A stretch of DNA of 64,000 bases from Chryseobacterium phocaeense (GCF_900169075.1 NZ_LT827014.1:1054001-1118000), one strand, 5' to 3'. Numbered from the stretch's first letter, positions 53,653-62,350 are shown. The notes: generated from the letters alone by a model not told the origin. A program made the numbers and translations.

Positions 53653-54246
53653 ATGAACATCTACTCATACCACGGTATCCGCCCCATTATAAAACCCTCC
53701 GCCTATGTTCATCCGCAGGCGGTAATTATCGGAAATGTGGAAATCGGTGAAGAAGTATATATAGGCCCCAATGCGGTGATCCGCGGTGATTGGGGGAAAA
53801 TTATAGTTAAAGATGGTGCAAATGTTCAGGAAAACTGTACACTTCATGTTTTTCCAGGCATTGAAACCATTTTGGAAGAGTCTGCCCATATCGGACATGG
53901 AGCCATCATTCATTCAGGCCATATCGGTAAAAACTGCCTCGTGGGAATGAATTCCGTAGTAATGGATAAAGCGGTGATCGGGGACGAATGCATTATTGGT
54001 GCTTTGGCCTTTGTTCCTGCGAATTTTAAATGTGAACCAAGAAAACTGATTGTTGGAAGTCCGGCAAAGATCATCCGTGATGTTTCAGACGAAATGATTA
54101 AATGGAAGACAGAAGGAACCAGACTATACCAGGAACTGGCCAGAGAAGGGAAAGATGCCATTTTGCCATGCGAACCTTTTACTGAATACGTTCAGCAAAT
54201 TCCAACAAAAATTGTAGATTACAGTATTTGGGATGATGTAAAATAA
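53653..54246 (+). CDS. paaY: Phenylacetic acid degradation protein PaaY (gamma-carbonic-anhydrase-like)
   Basis: 197 residues from ATG 53653 (MNIYSYHGIRPI); an upstream ATG at 53593 falls inside the repeat and is not favoured. Hexapeptide left-handed beta-helix (KPSAYVHPQAVIIGNVEIGEEVYIGPNAVIRGDWG), with the gamma-class metal His in LHVFP, HIGHGAIIHSGHI. PaaY is a thioesterase-like accessory that helps PaaI in removing non-productive CoA esters. Normal length. Confidence 0.9.
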   Translation: MNIYSYHGIRPIIKPSAYVHPQAVIIGNVEIGEEVYIGPNAVIRGDWGKIIVKDGANVQENCTLHVFPGIETILEESAHIGHGAIIHSGHIGKNCLVGMNSVVMDKAVIGDECIIGALAFVPANFKCEPRKLIVGSPAKIIRDVSDEMIKWKTEGTRLYQELAREGKDAILPCEPFTEYVQQIPTKIVDYSIWDDVK

Positions 54247-54292
54247 AAAACCGGCCTTACAAGTAAAACTAAAGGCTTTATAAAAAAAAACT

Positions 54293-55120
54293 ATGATCAG
54301 AAAGATCCTCACGTTCTGCAGTATTCTTTTTGCGTTTCAATATATGGTATCAGCCCAGAATGAAACTGCAAAACCTCTGACTATTGGAGAGGTACGTATA
54401 CTGAAATCAAAAACATTAAACGAAGACAGAACCCTAAATATCTATCTTCCACAGGGCTTTGACAAGACAAAATCATATCCGGTAATATATCTGCTGGACG
54501 GTTCAATGAATGAAGATTTCATCCATGTATCCGGATTGGTGCAGTTCTTCAATCAGATGTATGCCATGCCGGAAACCATTATCGTAGGAATTGCCAATAT
54601 CGACAGAAAACGCGATTTTACCTTCCATACAGATCTAAAGGATTTGCAGAAGGATTATCCTACAACAGGACATTCCGATAAATTTATCAATTTTCTGGAA
54701 AAAGAATTACTACCTTATATCGGGAATCAGTATAAAACGACCGATAAATACCTGTTTGGACAGTCGCTGGGCGGTCTCTTGGCTACGGAAATCCTTTTCA
54801 AAAAGCCGGAAATGTTCAATAACTATTTTATCATCAGCCCAAGCTTATGGTGGGATGATCAGAGCTTATTGAAACAGGCACCACAACTGCTTTCCAAAAG
54901 CCAGGATACGAAGAAATTTGTGTACGTTTCCGTAGGAAAAGACGAACATCCGGTTATGGTGAAAGATGCAGGAACCCTTTATGAAACGCTTAAAAAGGCA
55001 GGAAAAAAGAATTGGACTGTTGAATATAAAATAATGGAAACAGACAACCATGCCACAATTCTTCATAGAAGCCTGTATGAAGGGCTGGTGAAACTGTTTC
55101 CCTATAAAGAACCTAAATAA
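54293..55120 (+). CDS. Esterase-family alpha/beta hydrolase inserted between paaY and paaZ
   Basis: 275 residues with signal peptide (about 1-21, ending VSAQN). Esterase D/Fes-like fold: YPVIYLLDG, FGQSLGGLLATE (nucleophile Ser), SPSLWWDD, and a C-terminal DNHATILHRS with the His. Such enzymes cleave ester bonds in enterobactin-like compounds, feruloyl or other small esters. It is secreted, so it does not work with the cytoplasmic phenylacetate enzymes on the same compartment. It may supply phenylacetate by hydrolysing aryl esters outside; this is speculation. Confidence 0.8.
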   Translation: MIRKILTFCSILFAFQYMVSAQNETAKPLTIGEVRILKSKTLNEDRTLNIYLPQGFDKTKSYPVIYLLDGSMNEDFIHVSGLVQFFNQMYAMPETIIVGIANIDRKRDFTFHTDLKDLQKDYPTTGHSDKFINFLEKELLPYIGNQYKTTDKYLFGQSLGGLLATEILFKKPEMFNNYFIISPSLWWDDQSLLKQAPQLLSKSQDTKKFVYVSVGKDEHPVMVKDAGTLYETLKKAGKKNWTVEYKIMETDNHATILHRSLYEGLVKLFPYKEPK

Positions 55121-55124
55121 AAAA

Positions 55125-55195
55125 AATGTAACAATCTGAAAATGTATCAGTGTAACAATAATTGGTAAACTGTTAAATTGATACATTGTTAAACT
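55125..55195. repeat. Long inverted repeat in esterase-paaZ gap
   Basis: Left arm 55125-55159 and right arm 55161-55195, each 35 nt with only one base between, share the AATGTAACAAT and TTACCAAT words of the 44996 and 49475 repeats. Several mismatches. The right arm ends 7 nt before the paaZ start. Confidence 0.7.
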
Positions 55196-55202
55196 AAGTA
55201 AT

Positions 55203-57698
55203 ATGGAAAAACTAAAAAACTATATCTACGGAGAATGGGTAGAAGGTACCGGAAACGGAATTCCTTTGTACAATGCTGTAAACGGAGAGCCGGTTGCCAT
55301 TTCTGATACGGAAGGTCTGAATTTTGAACAGGCACTGGACTACGGGAGAACGATAGGTTACAAAAACCTTTCCTCGATGACATTCTACGACAGAGGGGAA
55401 ATGCTGAAAAAAGTAGCATTGTACCTTTTGGAAAGAAAGAAAAAATATTACGAACTATCATATAAAACAGGAGCTACTCATGCAGATTCCTGGGTAGACA
55501 TTGAAGGAGGTTTCGGTACCTTCTTTACCTATTCCGGACTAGCAAAACGAATGCTTCCGAATACCCCGTTCTGGGTAGACGGAGAAACTCAGAAAATCTC
55601 TGCTAACGGGACCTTCCTGGGAACTCATATCCTGACCCCAAGCGAAGGGGTTTCCGTACAGATCAATGCCTACAACTTCCCGGTTTGGGGAATGTTGGAA
55701 AAACTGTCAACGTCATTGTTGGCGGGAGTTCCTTCTATTGTAAAGCCGTCTCCGTTCGGGTCTTATCTTACCAATGCCGTTTTCCAGGACATGATTGAAA
55801 GTGGGGTGCTTCCTGAGGGAGCCCTTCAGCTGGTTTGTGGTGAGCCGGGAAATATTCTGGATTATGTTAAGGATGGAGATTCCGTATTGTTTACAGGTTC
55901 TGCCACTACAGGAAGAAAATTAAAATCTCTGCCGTCAGTGGCCGGAAATGCAGTACGTTTCAATATGGAAGCAGATTCACTCAACTGTTCTATCCTCGGC
56001 CTGGATGCTAAACCGGGGACTCCCGAATTCGATCTCTTCATCAAAGAAGTTCGAAACGAAATGACCACCAAGGCCGGACAGAAATGTACGGCGATCAGAA
56101 GAATTATTGTTCCTGAGCACCTGGTTGGTGATGTTCAGAATGCTTTATCCAAAGCTTTGGACCAGACCAAAATCGGGAATCCGTTGAGCAGGGAAACCAG
56201 AATGGGATCTCTGGTTGGAAAGCAGCAATACGATGAGGTCGTAAGAAAAGTAAATATTTTAAAAGCAGAAACCGAACTGGTGTATGACGGAAAACATGAT
56301 CTTGTAGATGCAGACTATGATAACGGAGCATTTATGAGTCCTAAATTATTCCTGAATGACAGACCTTTCGAAAAAAATATCTCTCACGACGTAGAAGCGT
56401 TCGGACCTGTTTCTACATTGATGCCTTACAAAGACGCTGAAGAAGCGGCAGCTCTGGCTAAAAGAGGAAAAGGAAGTCTCGTAGGATCTATTGTTTCCCA
56501 CGACGAAAACTTCATTGCAGAAACTTCATGGAAAATGGCTTCCCAGCACGGAAGAATTTTCGTTCTGAACAGGGATAATGCCAAAGAAAGCACGGGTCAC
56601 GGTTCACCGCTGCCTACACTAATGCACGGAGGTCCCGGAAGAGCAGGCGGAGGTGAGGAAATGGGCGGACTGAATGGCCTTCATTTCTTCCTTCAGAAAA
56701 CGGCTATTCAGGGTTCACCGGATGTTTTGAAAGCTATTACAAAGATTTATCAGCAGGGTGCTGAGAAAAAATTCTCGGATAAGCACCCGTTCCAAAAATA
56801 TTTCGAGGAAGTTGAAATCGGAGATTCATTGGAAACAGCAGGAAGAACGGTTACAGATGCAGATATCGTTAATTTCTCCAATGTTTCCTGGGATCATTTC
56901 TATGCCCATACCGATGCTACCAGCTTAACGGGAACTATTTTCGATAAAACGGTGGCACACGGATACTTCATCCTTTCAGCCGCTGCGGGATTATTTGTTT
57001 CCGGTAAAAAAGGACCGGTTATCGCAAATTACGGACTGGAAAACTGTTCATTCTTTAAGCCGGTTTACGCAGGAGATACTATTACGGTGTATTTAACAGC
57101 GAAAGAAAAGATCAACAGAGGAGTAAAAGGAAGAAATATTCCTTCCGGCGTTGTAAAATGGCTGGTTGAGGTCGTTAACCAAAGAGATGAAATCGTTTGT
57201 GTGGCAACTATCTTAACGCTGGTGGCCAAACATTCACCTTTCATTGATCTGAATGTGAAAAATGTTCAGAAAATACTGAATGGCTTAACAGAAAGTACAT
57301 CTTCAAGCTGGGGTAAAATGTCTCCTCAGCAAATGATTGAGCACCTGGAGCACGGAGTTCTGGTAAGTCTGGGCGAGCCGGAAGCAGATAAATGTTTCAC
57401 CCCGGAAGAGCAGTTGGAAAAGTGGCAGGATTCCCTGTACAACCACAGAAAAATGCCGAAAGATTTCCCGGCTCCATTCCTTGCTGAAGATGAATCTTTG
57501 CTGGAATTAAAGCACAAAAATCTTGAAGCAGCCAAACAGTCTTTCCTCGATACCCTCAAAAGATATTCAATTTATTACAAAGAGAATCCGCAGGCAGAGC
57601 ATATGAACTTTGTATTCGGAAAACTGAATAAAGAAATGTGGGAACTAATGCACAAAAAACATTTCACCCATCATTTTGAACAGTTTGGATTGATTTAA
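55203..57698 (+). CDS. paaZ: Bifunctional ring-opening enzyme PaaZ with C-terminal extension
   Basis: 831 residues. ALDH domain (about 1-515) has catalytic E256 in NMEADSLN and C295 in AGQKCTAIRR. MaoC hydratase domain (about 530-675) has D564 and H569 in DHFYAHTD. Both pairs match the E. coli PaaZ layout, so oxepin-CoA hydrolysis and aldehyde oxidation are expected. E. coli PaaZ has about 681 residues; here about 150 extra residues (684-831) form a helical domain (SPQQMIEHLEHGVLVSLGEPE, FVFGKLNKEMWELMHKKH) that resembles DUF1569/DinB-type folds. Confidence 0.92.
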   Translation: MEKLKNYIYGEWVEGTGNGIPLYNAVNGEPVAISDTEGLNFEQALDYGRTIGYKNLSSMTFYDRGEMLKKVALYLLERKKKYYELSYKTGATHADSWVDIEGGFGTFFTYSGLAKRMLPNTPFWVDGETQKISANGTFLGTHILTPSEGVSVQINAYNFPVWGMLEKLSTSLLAGVPSIVKPSPFGSYLTNAVFQDMIESGVLPEGALQLVCGEPGNILDYVKDGDSVLFTGSATTGRKLKSLPSVAGNAVRFNMEADSLNCSILGLDAKPGTPEFDLFIKEVRNEMTTKAGQKCTAIRRIIVPEHLVGDVQNALSKALDQTKIGNPLSRETRMGSLVGKQQYDEVVRKVNILKAETELVYDGKHDLVDADYDNGAFMSPKLFLNDRPFEKNISHDVEAFGPVSTLMPYKDAEEAAALAKRGKGSLVGSIVSHDENFIAETSWKMASQHGRIFVLNRDNAKESTGHGSPLPTLMHGGPGRAGGGEEMGGLNGLHFFLQKTAIQGSPDVLKAITKIYQQGAEKKFSDKHPFQKYFEEVEIGDSLETAGRTVTDADIVNFSNVSWDHFYAHTDATSLTGTIFDKTVAHGYFILSAAAGLFVSGKKGPVIANYGLENCSFFKPVYAGDTITVYLTAKEKINRGVKGRNIPSGVVKWLVEVVNQRDEIVCVATILTLVAKHSPFIDLNVKNVQKILNGLTESTSSSWGKMSPQQMIEHLEHGVLVSLGEPEADKCFTPEEQLEKWQDSLYNHRKMPKDFPAPFLAEDESLLELKHKNLEAAKQSFLDTLKRYSIYYKENPQAEHMNFVFGKLNKEMWELMHKKHFTHHFEQFGLI

Positions 57699-57722
57699 TT
57701 CAGAATAAAATATAAATTTATC

Positions 57723-57756
57723 ATCCCTTTTGGTTTTTTACCGGAAGGGATTTTTA
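57723..57756 (+). terminator. Terminator of the paa operon
   Basis: Arms ATCCCTT (57723-57729) and AAGGGAT (57745-57751) with TTGG/CCGG pairing in the loop region, followed by T residues. It closes the operon after paaZ. Confidence 0.7.
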
Positions 57757-57779
57757 GTTAACCAAAAACACAAAGCAAG

Positions 57780-58418
57780 ATGACAGACAGCAGGACAACT
57801 CCCATAGAAACAGACCATTTTTATCATATCTATAATCGTGGAATCAACGGAGAAAATATTTTTAAATCGGATCGGAATTATTCGTTCTTTCTCAATAAAA
57901 TATTTCAACACCTTACTCCCGTTTGTGATGTATATGCCTATTGCCTGATGCCCAACCATTTTCATCTTTTGGTTAGAATAAAATCTGATTTTGAACTGGA
58001 GAGCCTTGTCAAGGTTTTAAACCTTGACAAGGCTCCGCAAACAGGTCTTCATTCTCCTCAGAACATTTTCTCAAAACAGTTTGCCCGAATTTTCAATTCC
58101 TATTCCCAGGCTTTTAATAAAGAAAATAAAAGGCATGGGGCTCTTATTGAATCTCCATTTAAAAGAAAATTAATTACATCGGAAACCTATTTAATTAATG
58201 CGGTGATTTATATTCATAGAAATCCGCAAAGTCATTTTAAGAACTGTAGATATTCAGAATATAGTTATTCCTCTTATCAAACAATTTTGAACAGTGAGAA
58301 AACCTTATTGAAAAGAGATGAAGTTTTTGAATTATTTGATAACAGAGAAAATTTTATTGAATCACATAAACCGCCTCTAGATTTTGATGAAGAGTTTGAG
58401 TTATTACCGGAATATTAG
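57780..58418 (+). CDS. REP-associated tyrosine transposase (RAYT, Y1 family)
   Basis: 212 residues. HUH motif in CLMPNHFHLLV (about 58-68), N-terminal HFYHIYNRG, the SYSQAFNKENKRHGALIESPFKR segment with the catalytic-type Tyr, and YIHRNPQSH, all typical of Y1/TnpA_REP proteins. These single-copy domesticated enzymes are thought to mobilise or maintain REP sequences. A perfect 35-nt palindrome inside the gene (58001-58035) codes residues 74-85 of the protein. It is not flanked by IS ends. Intact and probably expressed; the upstream terminator suggests its own transcript. Confidence 0.85.
   Translation: MTDSRTTPIETDHFYHIYNRGINGENIFKSDRNYSFFLNKIFQHLTPVCDVYAYCLMPNHFHLLVRIKSDFELESLVKVLNLDKAPQTGLHSPQNIFSKQFARIFNSYSQAFNKENKRHGALIESPFKRKLITSETYLINAVIYIHRNPQSHFKNCRYSEYSYSSYQTILNSEKTLLKRDEVFELFDNRENFIESHKPPLDFDEEFELLPEY
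58001..58035. repeat. Perfect palindrome inside the RAYT coding sequence
   Basis: Arms of 17 nt (58001-58017 and 58019-58035; core CAAGGTTTTAAACCTTG) around one T. It is translated in frame as the residues SLVKVLNLDKA, between the HUH block and the Tyr block. Confidence 0.85.
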
Positions 58419-58505
58419 TTAAGTTTTTAAAATAGGCAGCGTTTGATTTACTCTAAATAAATAGTACTTTTAGGCTTTAAACCAATCATAAAATAAAATA
58501 AAATA

Positions 58506-59231
58506 ATGGATGCAAGCTGGATGCAACAGTGGGAAAAGGTAAAAGATATCCTTCTCTGCCCTGTAGATTTGGAAACGTATTTTACTCTGGATGAAATTCT
58601 GGAGCAGAAAATGGAAGTGATGGACATCGGAAATGTTTCCCTACCTACCGGAAAAGTGATTGTAAGAGATCCGCTGGTTTTTTTAAATACAGGAGAAAAG
58701 CCTTATTTCGTTGATGCTCCGAAAGGAGATTTTCCGGTAAAGATCGCTGTTGTAAAATCAGAAGAGTGGGGTGACCGGTATGCTGCTGTTAAGGTTGAAT
58801 TTACTCAGGAAAAGCCTGTTCTGTACAGGGAAGCTCTGATTGGAATAGAAAACCTTGAAGGGCTCAATGAGGGGGATTATTTCGGATTCATGGTGGATGC
58901 CGGATTGGGCTGTATTATCGATGCAGCAGTTCTGCCTTATTTTGATCAATTTTTGACGGACACCAATGTAGAAAATATTTATGATGACTATTTTGCAGAT
59001 CAGTTTGCAAAAAGTTATCAGGAGAATCCAAAAAACCAGAGAGAGCTCGGAGATTGGATCAACTGGGTGGTTCCCTATACGGATTATCATATTCCAATGT
59101 TTGCAAGTGGTTTTGGCGACGGAGGGTATCCTGTCTATTTCGCCTATGACGAAAAAGATAGAATTTGCGGATTGTATATCCAGTTTATTGATATTGAGCT
59201 GGCATTATCCGATGATGAAGACGATGAATAA
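58506..59231 (+). CDS. DUF4241 family protein
   Basis: 241 residues, acidic, cytoplasmic (no signal). Family-like blocks: GKVIVRDPLVFL, FPVKIAVVKSEEWGDRYAAVKVEF, GYFGFMVDAGLGCIID, and the C-terminal NWVVPYTDYHIPMFASGFGDGGYPVYFAYDEKD. The gene stands alone or in a run with the RAYT and SMUG2-like genes. Its function is unknown. Members are sometimes found in polymorphic toxin or immunity neighbourhoods, but none is here. Confidence 0.75.
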   Translation: MDASWMQQWEKVKDILLCPVDLETYFTLDEILEQKMEVMDIGNVSLPTGKVIVRDPLVFLNTGEKPYFVDAPKGDFPVKIAVVKSEEWGDRYAAVKVEFTQEKPVLYREALIGIENLEGLNEGDYFGFMVDAGLGCIIDAAVLPYFDQFLTDTNVENIYDDYFADQFAKSYQENPKNQRELGDWINWVVPYTDYHIPMFASGFGDGGYPVYFAYDEKDRICGLYIQFIDIELALSDDEDDE

Positions 59232-59299
59232 TTAGAAACAAAAAGACAAATTGTTAAGAGAATATGTTGTTTTGTCTTCTATCTTCTTGACCCCAAAAT

Positions 59300-59983
59300 A
59301 TGAAAACATTTGCCGATAAAGCCATAGAATTCAATACCAATCTGAAGTTTTCAGGAAGTCTTCCTGAGGGTTTTGAGGTACTCAACCCGTACCATGATAA
59401 TCCTGAAACAATGGTCGTAATGGAAGAATTTTATCATAAATATTATAACGATCACAACCGCAGGAAGTTTATCATAGGAATCAATCCCAGCCGGCATGGA
59501 GCAGGAGTTACGGGTGTTCCGTTTACTGATACCAAAAGGCTGGAAAGTGTATGCGGGATCAAAATGCAGTCTGCCCGGACCCATGAAATTTCCTCGGTTT
59601 TTATGTATGATATGATTGCTGAATATGGCGGAGCAGAAGAGTTTTATCACGATGTTTATATTAATTCACCTTTTCCCCTGGCTATTGTCAGAAAAACGAA
59701 GACAGGCTGGCTGAATGCCAATTATTACGATGATAAAAAACTGTTTGAAGCGGTAAAAGATTTTATGATCGAATCGCTCAGAAAACATATTAGCCTTGAT
59801 CTTGATACTTCAGAAGTCTTTGTTCTCGGAAAAAAGAACGCAGAATTTATTTCAGTACTGAATAAAGAAGCTCATTTGTTTGACAGCATGACCGTCCTTG
59901 AGCATCCGAGATATATTCAGCAGTACAAATCAAAAGAAAAGCAGTTATATATTGATAAATATATTCTGGCATTAAAAAAATAA
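59300..59983 (+). CDS. SMUG2-like uracil-DNA glycosylase family protein
   Basis: 227 residues. The UDG-like motif FIIGINPSRHGAGVTGVPFTDTKRLE (about 52-77) and the second motif EVFVLGKKNAEFISVLN and HPRYIQQY are the signs of the SMUG2 family. It would remove uracil or oxidised pyrimidines from DNA; the activity is inferred from the motif. It is co-directional with the DUF4241 gene (68 nt) and closed by a terminator. Confidence 0.8.
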   Translation: MKTFADKAIEFNTNLKFSGSLPEGFEVLNPYHDNPETMVVMEEFYHKYYNDHNRRKFIIGINPSRHGAGVTGVPFTDTKRLESVCGIKMQSARTHEISSVFMYDMIAEYGGAEEFYHDVYINSPFPLAIVRKTKTGWLNANYYDDKKLFEAVKDFMIESLRKHISLDLDTSEVFVLGKKNAEFISVLNKEAHLFDSMTVLEHPRYIQQYKSKEKQLYIDKYILALKK

Positions 59984-59985
59984 AA

Positions 59986-60007
59986 AATCCCCTTCAGCAA
60001 GGGGATT
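59986..60007 (+). terminator. Terminator after the SMUG2-like gene
   Basis: Nine-bp arms AATCCCCTT (59986-59994) and AAGGGGATT (59999-60007) with a CAGC loop. It lies between convergent genes. Confidence 0.7.
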
Positions 60008-60057
60008 ATCATTTATGCATTAGAATCATTCGATGACACAAATCATTGATGAAAAAG

Positions 60058-60897
60058 TTATTTTTTAATAATCTTGGAAGATTCTGATGGGGTTTTAAGA
60101 ATATAAACACCATTAGGAAGTTCTGAAATATCAGTTTCATTGGTTCCTTTCTTCATATCAAGGTTTCTCAGCAGTTTGCCGTCCTGGCTGTAGATTTCAG
60201 CTTTTGCGTTGTCTTCCGTTTTAACCGTAAGAGGGCCGCTGGTAGGGTTAGGATAAATGCTCATGCCTTTTTGTGAAGAGGTAGTTTCGTTCGTGGCAAG
60301 TACTACTAGGCCTGAATCTTTTACCCAGGTGAAAGCATCAAAACCAATATAGCGATAATCTCCTCCAATAGTTATCCGAAGTTCATCAAGAACAATATTC
60401 GAATAATTCTGGCCATTCAGGTTAGTAAGATCAATTAAAGTATATCCGTTTGTAGTACCCAGACTTGTTGCAAAACCTGTAGTTTTAGTCTGTGTAAACT
60501 TGGTTACTCCGCTTAACTTTCCTGTAATGGTAAGAGTACCGGTAGAATTCTGGTTCACAAGATGATTCGCCAGAAACACCCAGAATCTATTCACTTTAAA
60601 TAAATTTGAAGTGGTTTTTACACTGAAAGATACATTGGCATTGGCCAGTGTTGCTGTACCTGTGTTATCTATATATCTATTGTCATTTCCTGTACCGCTC
60701 CATCCTGTATTGGCAAAATTCCCGATATCGAAAAGAGAACCAGGTGCATTATGTGAGATAATCCTGAAAATTACTCCGTTATCGGTAAAGCTTGTGCTTC
60801 CGGCCGATTCTGTTTCGAATACTTCTGTACTCGTCTGCGCAAAGGAAAAAGTTGAGATGAGCAGACTACAGATTAATAAAAAAGTAGTGCTTTTCAT
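60058..60897 (-). CDS. T9SS type A sorting domain protein, secreted
   Basis: 279 residues from ATG 60897 (MKSTTFLLICSLLISTFSFAQ); longer in-frame upstream starts lack a signal peptide. N-terminal two-thirds is a beta-sandwich-like domain (FETESAGSTSFTDNGVIF ... YRYIGFDAFTWVKD) of unknown function. The end is a type A sorting domain (IYPNPTSG, GKLLRNLDM, LPNGVYILK), which sends proteins through the type IX secretion system. It lies downstream of two tail-collar paralogues and may be co-transcribed with them. The stretch 60898-60922 is its leader. Confidence 0.85.
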   Translation of the reverse strand: MKSTTFLLICSLLISTFSFAQTSTEVFETESAGSTSFTDNGVIFRIISHNAPGSLFDIGNFANTGWSGTGNDNRYIDNTGTATLANANVSFSVKTTSNLFKVNRFWVFLANHLVNQNSTGTLTITGKLSGVTKFTQTKTTGFATSLGTTNGYTLIDLTNLNGQNYSNIVLDELRITIGGDYRYIGFDAFTWVKDSGLVVLATNETTSSQKGMSIYPNPTSGPLTVKTEDNAKAEIYSQDGKLLRNLDMKKGTNETDISELPNGVYILKTPSESSKIIKK

Positions 60898-60922
60898 GTT
60901 TTTAAATTTTAAGGTTTTAAGG

Positions 60923-61465
60923 TTATGGTCTTGAAGGATAAATTCCCGCAACACAAATAATGTAATTGAGTCCCAAATAAGGAGACATGTTATTAACGGG
61001 CAGGTTCTGACCGATAAACATGGCAGATTGTATGTTAATAATAGTATCAGGATCACCATCTACATAGCTTGGAATCGCAGTAAAATCTCTTCCGTTCGGG
61101 ATGCCCGTAACAGCTAAAGAGGTAGTTGCAGAAGGGCTTGTAGAATTGGCATTGTTTTTAGAAACTTTTAACTGGCTCGCAATAGATGGTAGGTTGGATA
61201 AAATAAGTGTATTCTGTGGTGATCCCCCTGCCTGTCCCAAAATGTAGTTTTGTCCTGTCGTTGAATTTCCAACTCCGATAGGGGAACGCCCTGTCAGATT
61301 GGGTAATGCAAATGTCGTTTGCCCGTTCCCTCCGTAGTAGGTTCCCAAAAGGGAAAAAAGGGCGGTATTACTTGCAATGCTCAGGATGGCACCATTACAA
61401 AACATATACCCCTTAGGTGCAAAGTTTCCTGCAAATAATTTAATTGTACCTAATATTTCTTCCAT
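60923..61465 (-). CDS. Tail-collar domain protein
   Basis: 180 residues. Phage tail-collar (MdpB-like) features: GTIKLFAGNFAPKGYMFCNGAILSIASNTALFSLLGTYYGGNGQTTFALPNLTGRSPIGVG, with the GxIxxFAG and ALPNLTGR signatures, then a repetitive end. Proteins like this are secreted or surface collagen-like folds in Bacteroidota, known as microcystin-dependent-protein type; no prophage genes are near. It is almost the same length as its paralogue upstream at 61504. Confidence 0.85.
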   Translation of the reverse strand: MEEILGTIKLFAGNFAPKGYMFCNGAILSIASNTALFSLLGTYYGGNGQTTFALPNLTGRSPIGVGNSTTGQNYILGQAGGSPQNTLILSNLPSIASQLKVSKNNANSTSPSATTSLAVTGIPNGRDFTAIPSYVDGDPDTIINIQSAMFIGQNLPVNNMSPYLGLNYIICVAGIYPSRP

Positions 61466-61503
61466 GATAGTTCGTTTTTTATGTTAGAATATTTTAGTAT
61501 ACA

Positions 61504-62046
61504 TTATGATCTTGAAGGATAAATTCCCTCTACGCAGATGATGAAGTTCATTGCTAAGTACGGAGACATGTTGTTTACAGGTATGTTCTGCCCGATAAAC
61601 ATTACTGATTTTGGGTTGATCACGGTATCAGGATCACCATCTACATAGCTTGGAACGGCATCAAAATCTCTTCCGTTCGGTGTTCCGGTTACGGCAATTG
61701 AAGTGCTTGCTGACGGAGATGTAGAATTGGCATTTGATCTGGATACTCTCATTGAGCTGGCAAAACTTGGTAAGTTTGATGATAAAAGCGTATTTTCAGG
61801 AGTTCCTGCCATTTCTCCCAACTGATAGGATTTTCCCGTATTAGAATTTCCCTGTCCTATCGGGCAGCGTCCGTTCAGGTTAGGCAGCGCAAATGTTGTG
61901 ATCCCGTCGCCTCCGTACGTGGTTCCTAAAATTGAGAATAATGCCTGATTTTGTGCGATGCTCAAAATGGCTCCGTTGCAGTATAAGAAACCTCTTGGTG
62001 GAAAGTTTCCTGCAAATAACTTGATTACTCCGATCATTTCTTCCAT
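61504..62046 (-). CDS. Tail-collar domain protein, paralogue
   Basis: 180 residues from ATG 62046 (MEEMIGVIKLFAGNFPPRG), the same start and length as its paralogue; an upstream in-frame ATG at 62175 would add 43 unrelated residues. It shares GFLYCNGAILSIAQNQALFSILGTTYGGDGITTFALPNLNGR and the end NNMSPYLAMNFIICV. Identity to its neighbour is high, so this is a recent tandem duplication with a 38-nt gap. Confidence 0.85.
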   Translation of the reverse strand: MEEMIGVIKLFAGNFPPRGFLYCNGAILSIAQNQALFSILGTTYGGDGITTFALPNLNGRCPIGQGNSNTGKSYQLGEMAGTPENTLLSSNLPSFASSMRVSRSNANSTSPSASTSIAVTGTPNGRDFDAVPSYVDGDPDTVINPKSVMFIGQNIPVNNMSPYLAMNFIICVEGIYPSRS

Positions 62047-62350
62047 GATATTATTTTTTTCAGTTTTAAATTTTCCTACTCTCTTTTGGCTTTTCGGATT
62101 CCGCCGGTGGTTATTTAGTTTTATAAGCCAAAGGAACGATATATAAAAAAGCGCTGCTAGAGTAGAAAATACCAAATTGGGAAGTCCGTATTTATACGTA
62201 ACGGGTGACAGCTTCCGGGAACTGTAGCGGATTTAAAGAGTGTTCCGTGCCATTATTCTGTGAGTTAGGTTTAATCAGTAATTTATGTCTGATAATTTCT
62301 CCGGAAAGGCGGTATTTAGTATTTTTGTAAGAATCCAATTGAAATAAAAA

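Noticed and set aside
57780..58418. A complete IS200-type insertion sequence
   Set aside because: No IS ends or target signature were seen; the protein matches RAYT-type single-copy transposases.
60923..62046. Prophage
   Set aside because: Only the tail-collar fold suggests it. No capsid, terminase, integrase or lysis gene is near.
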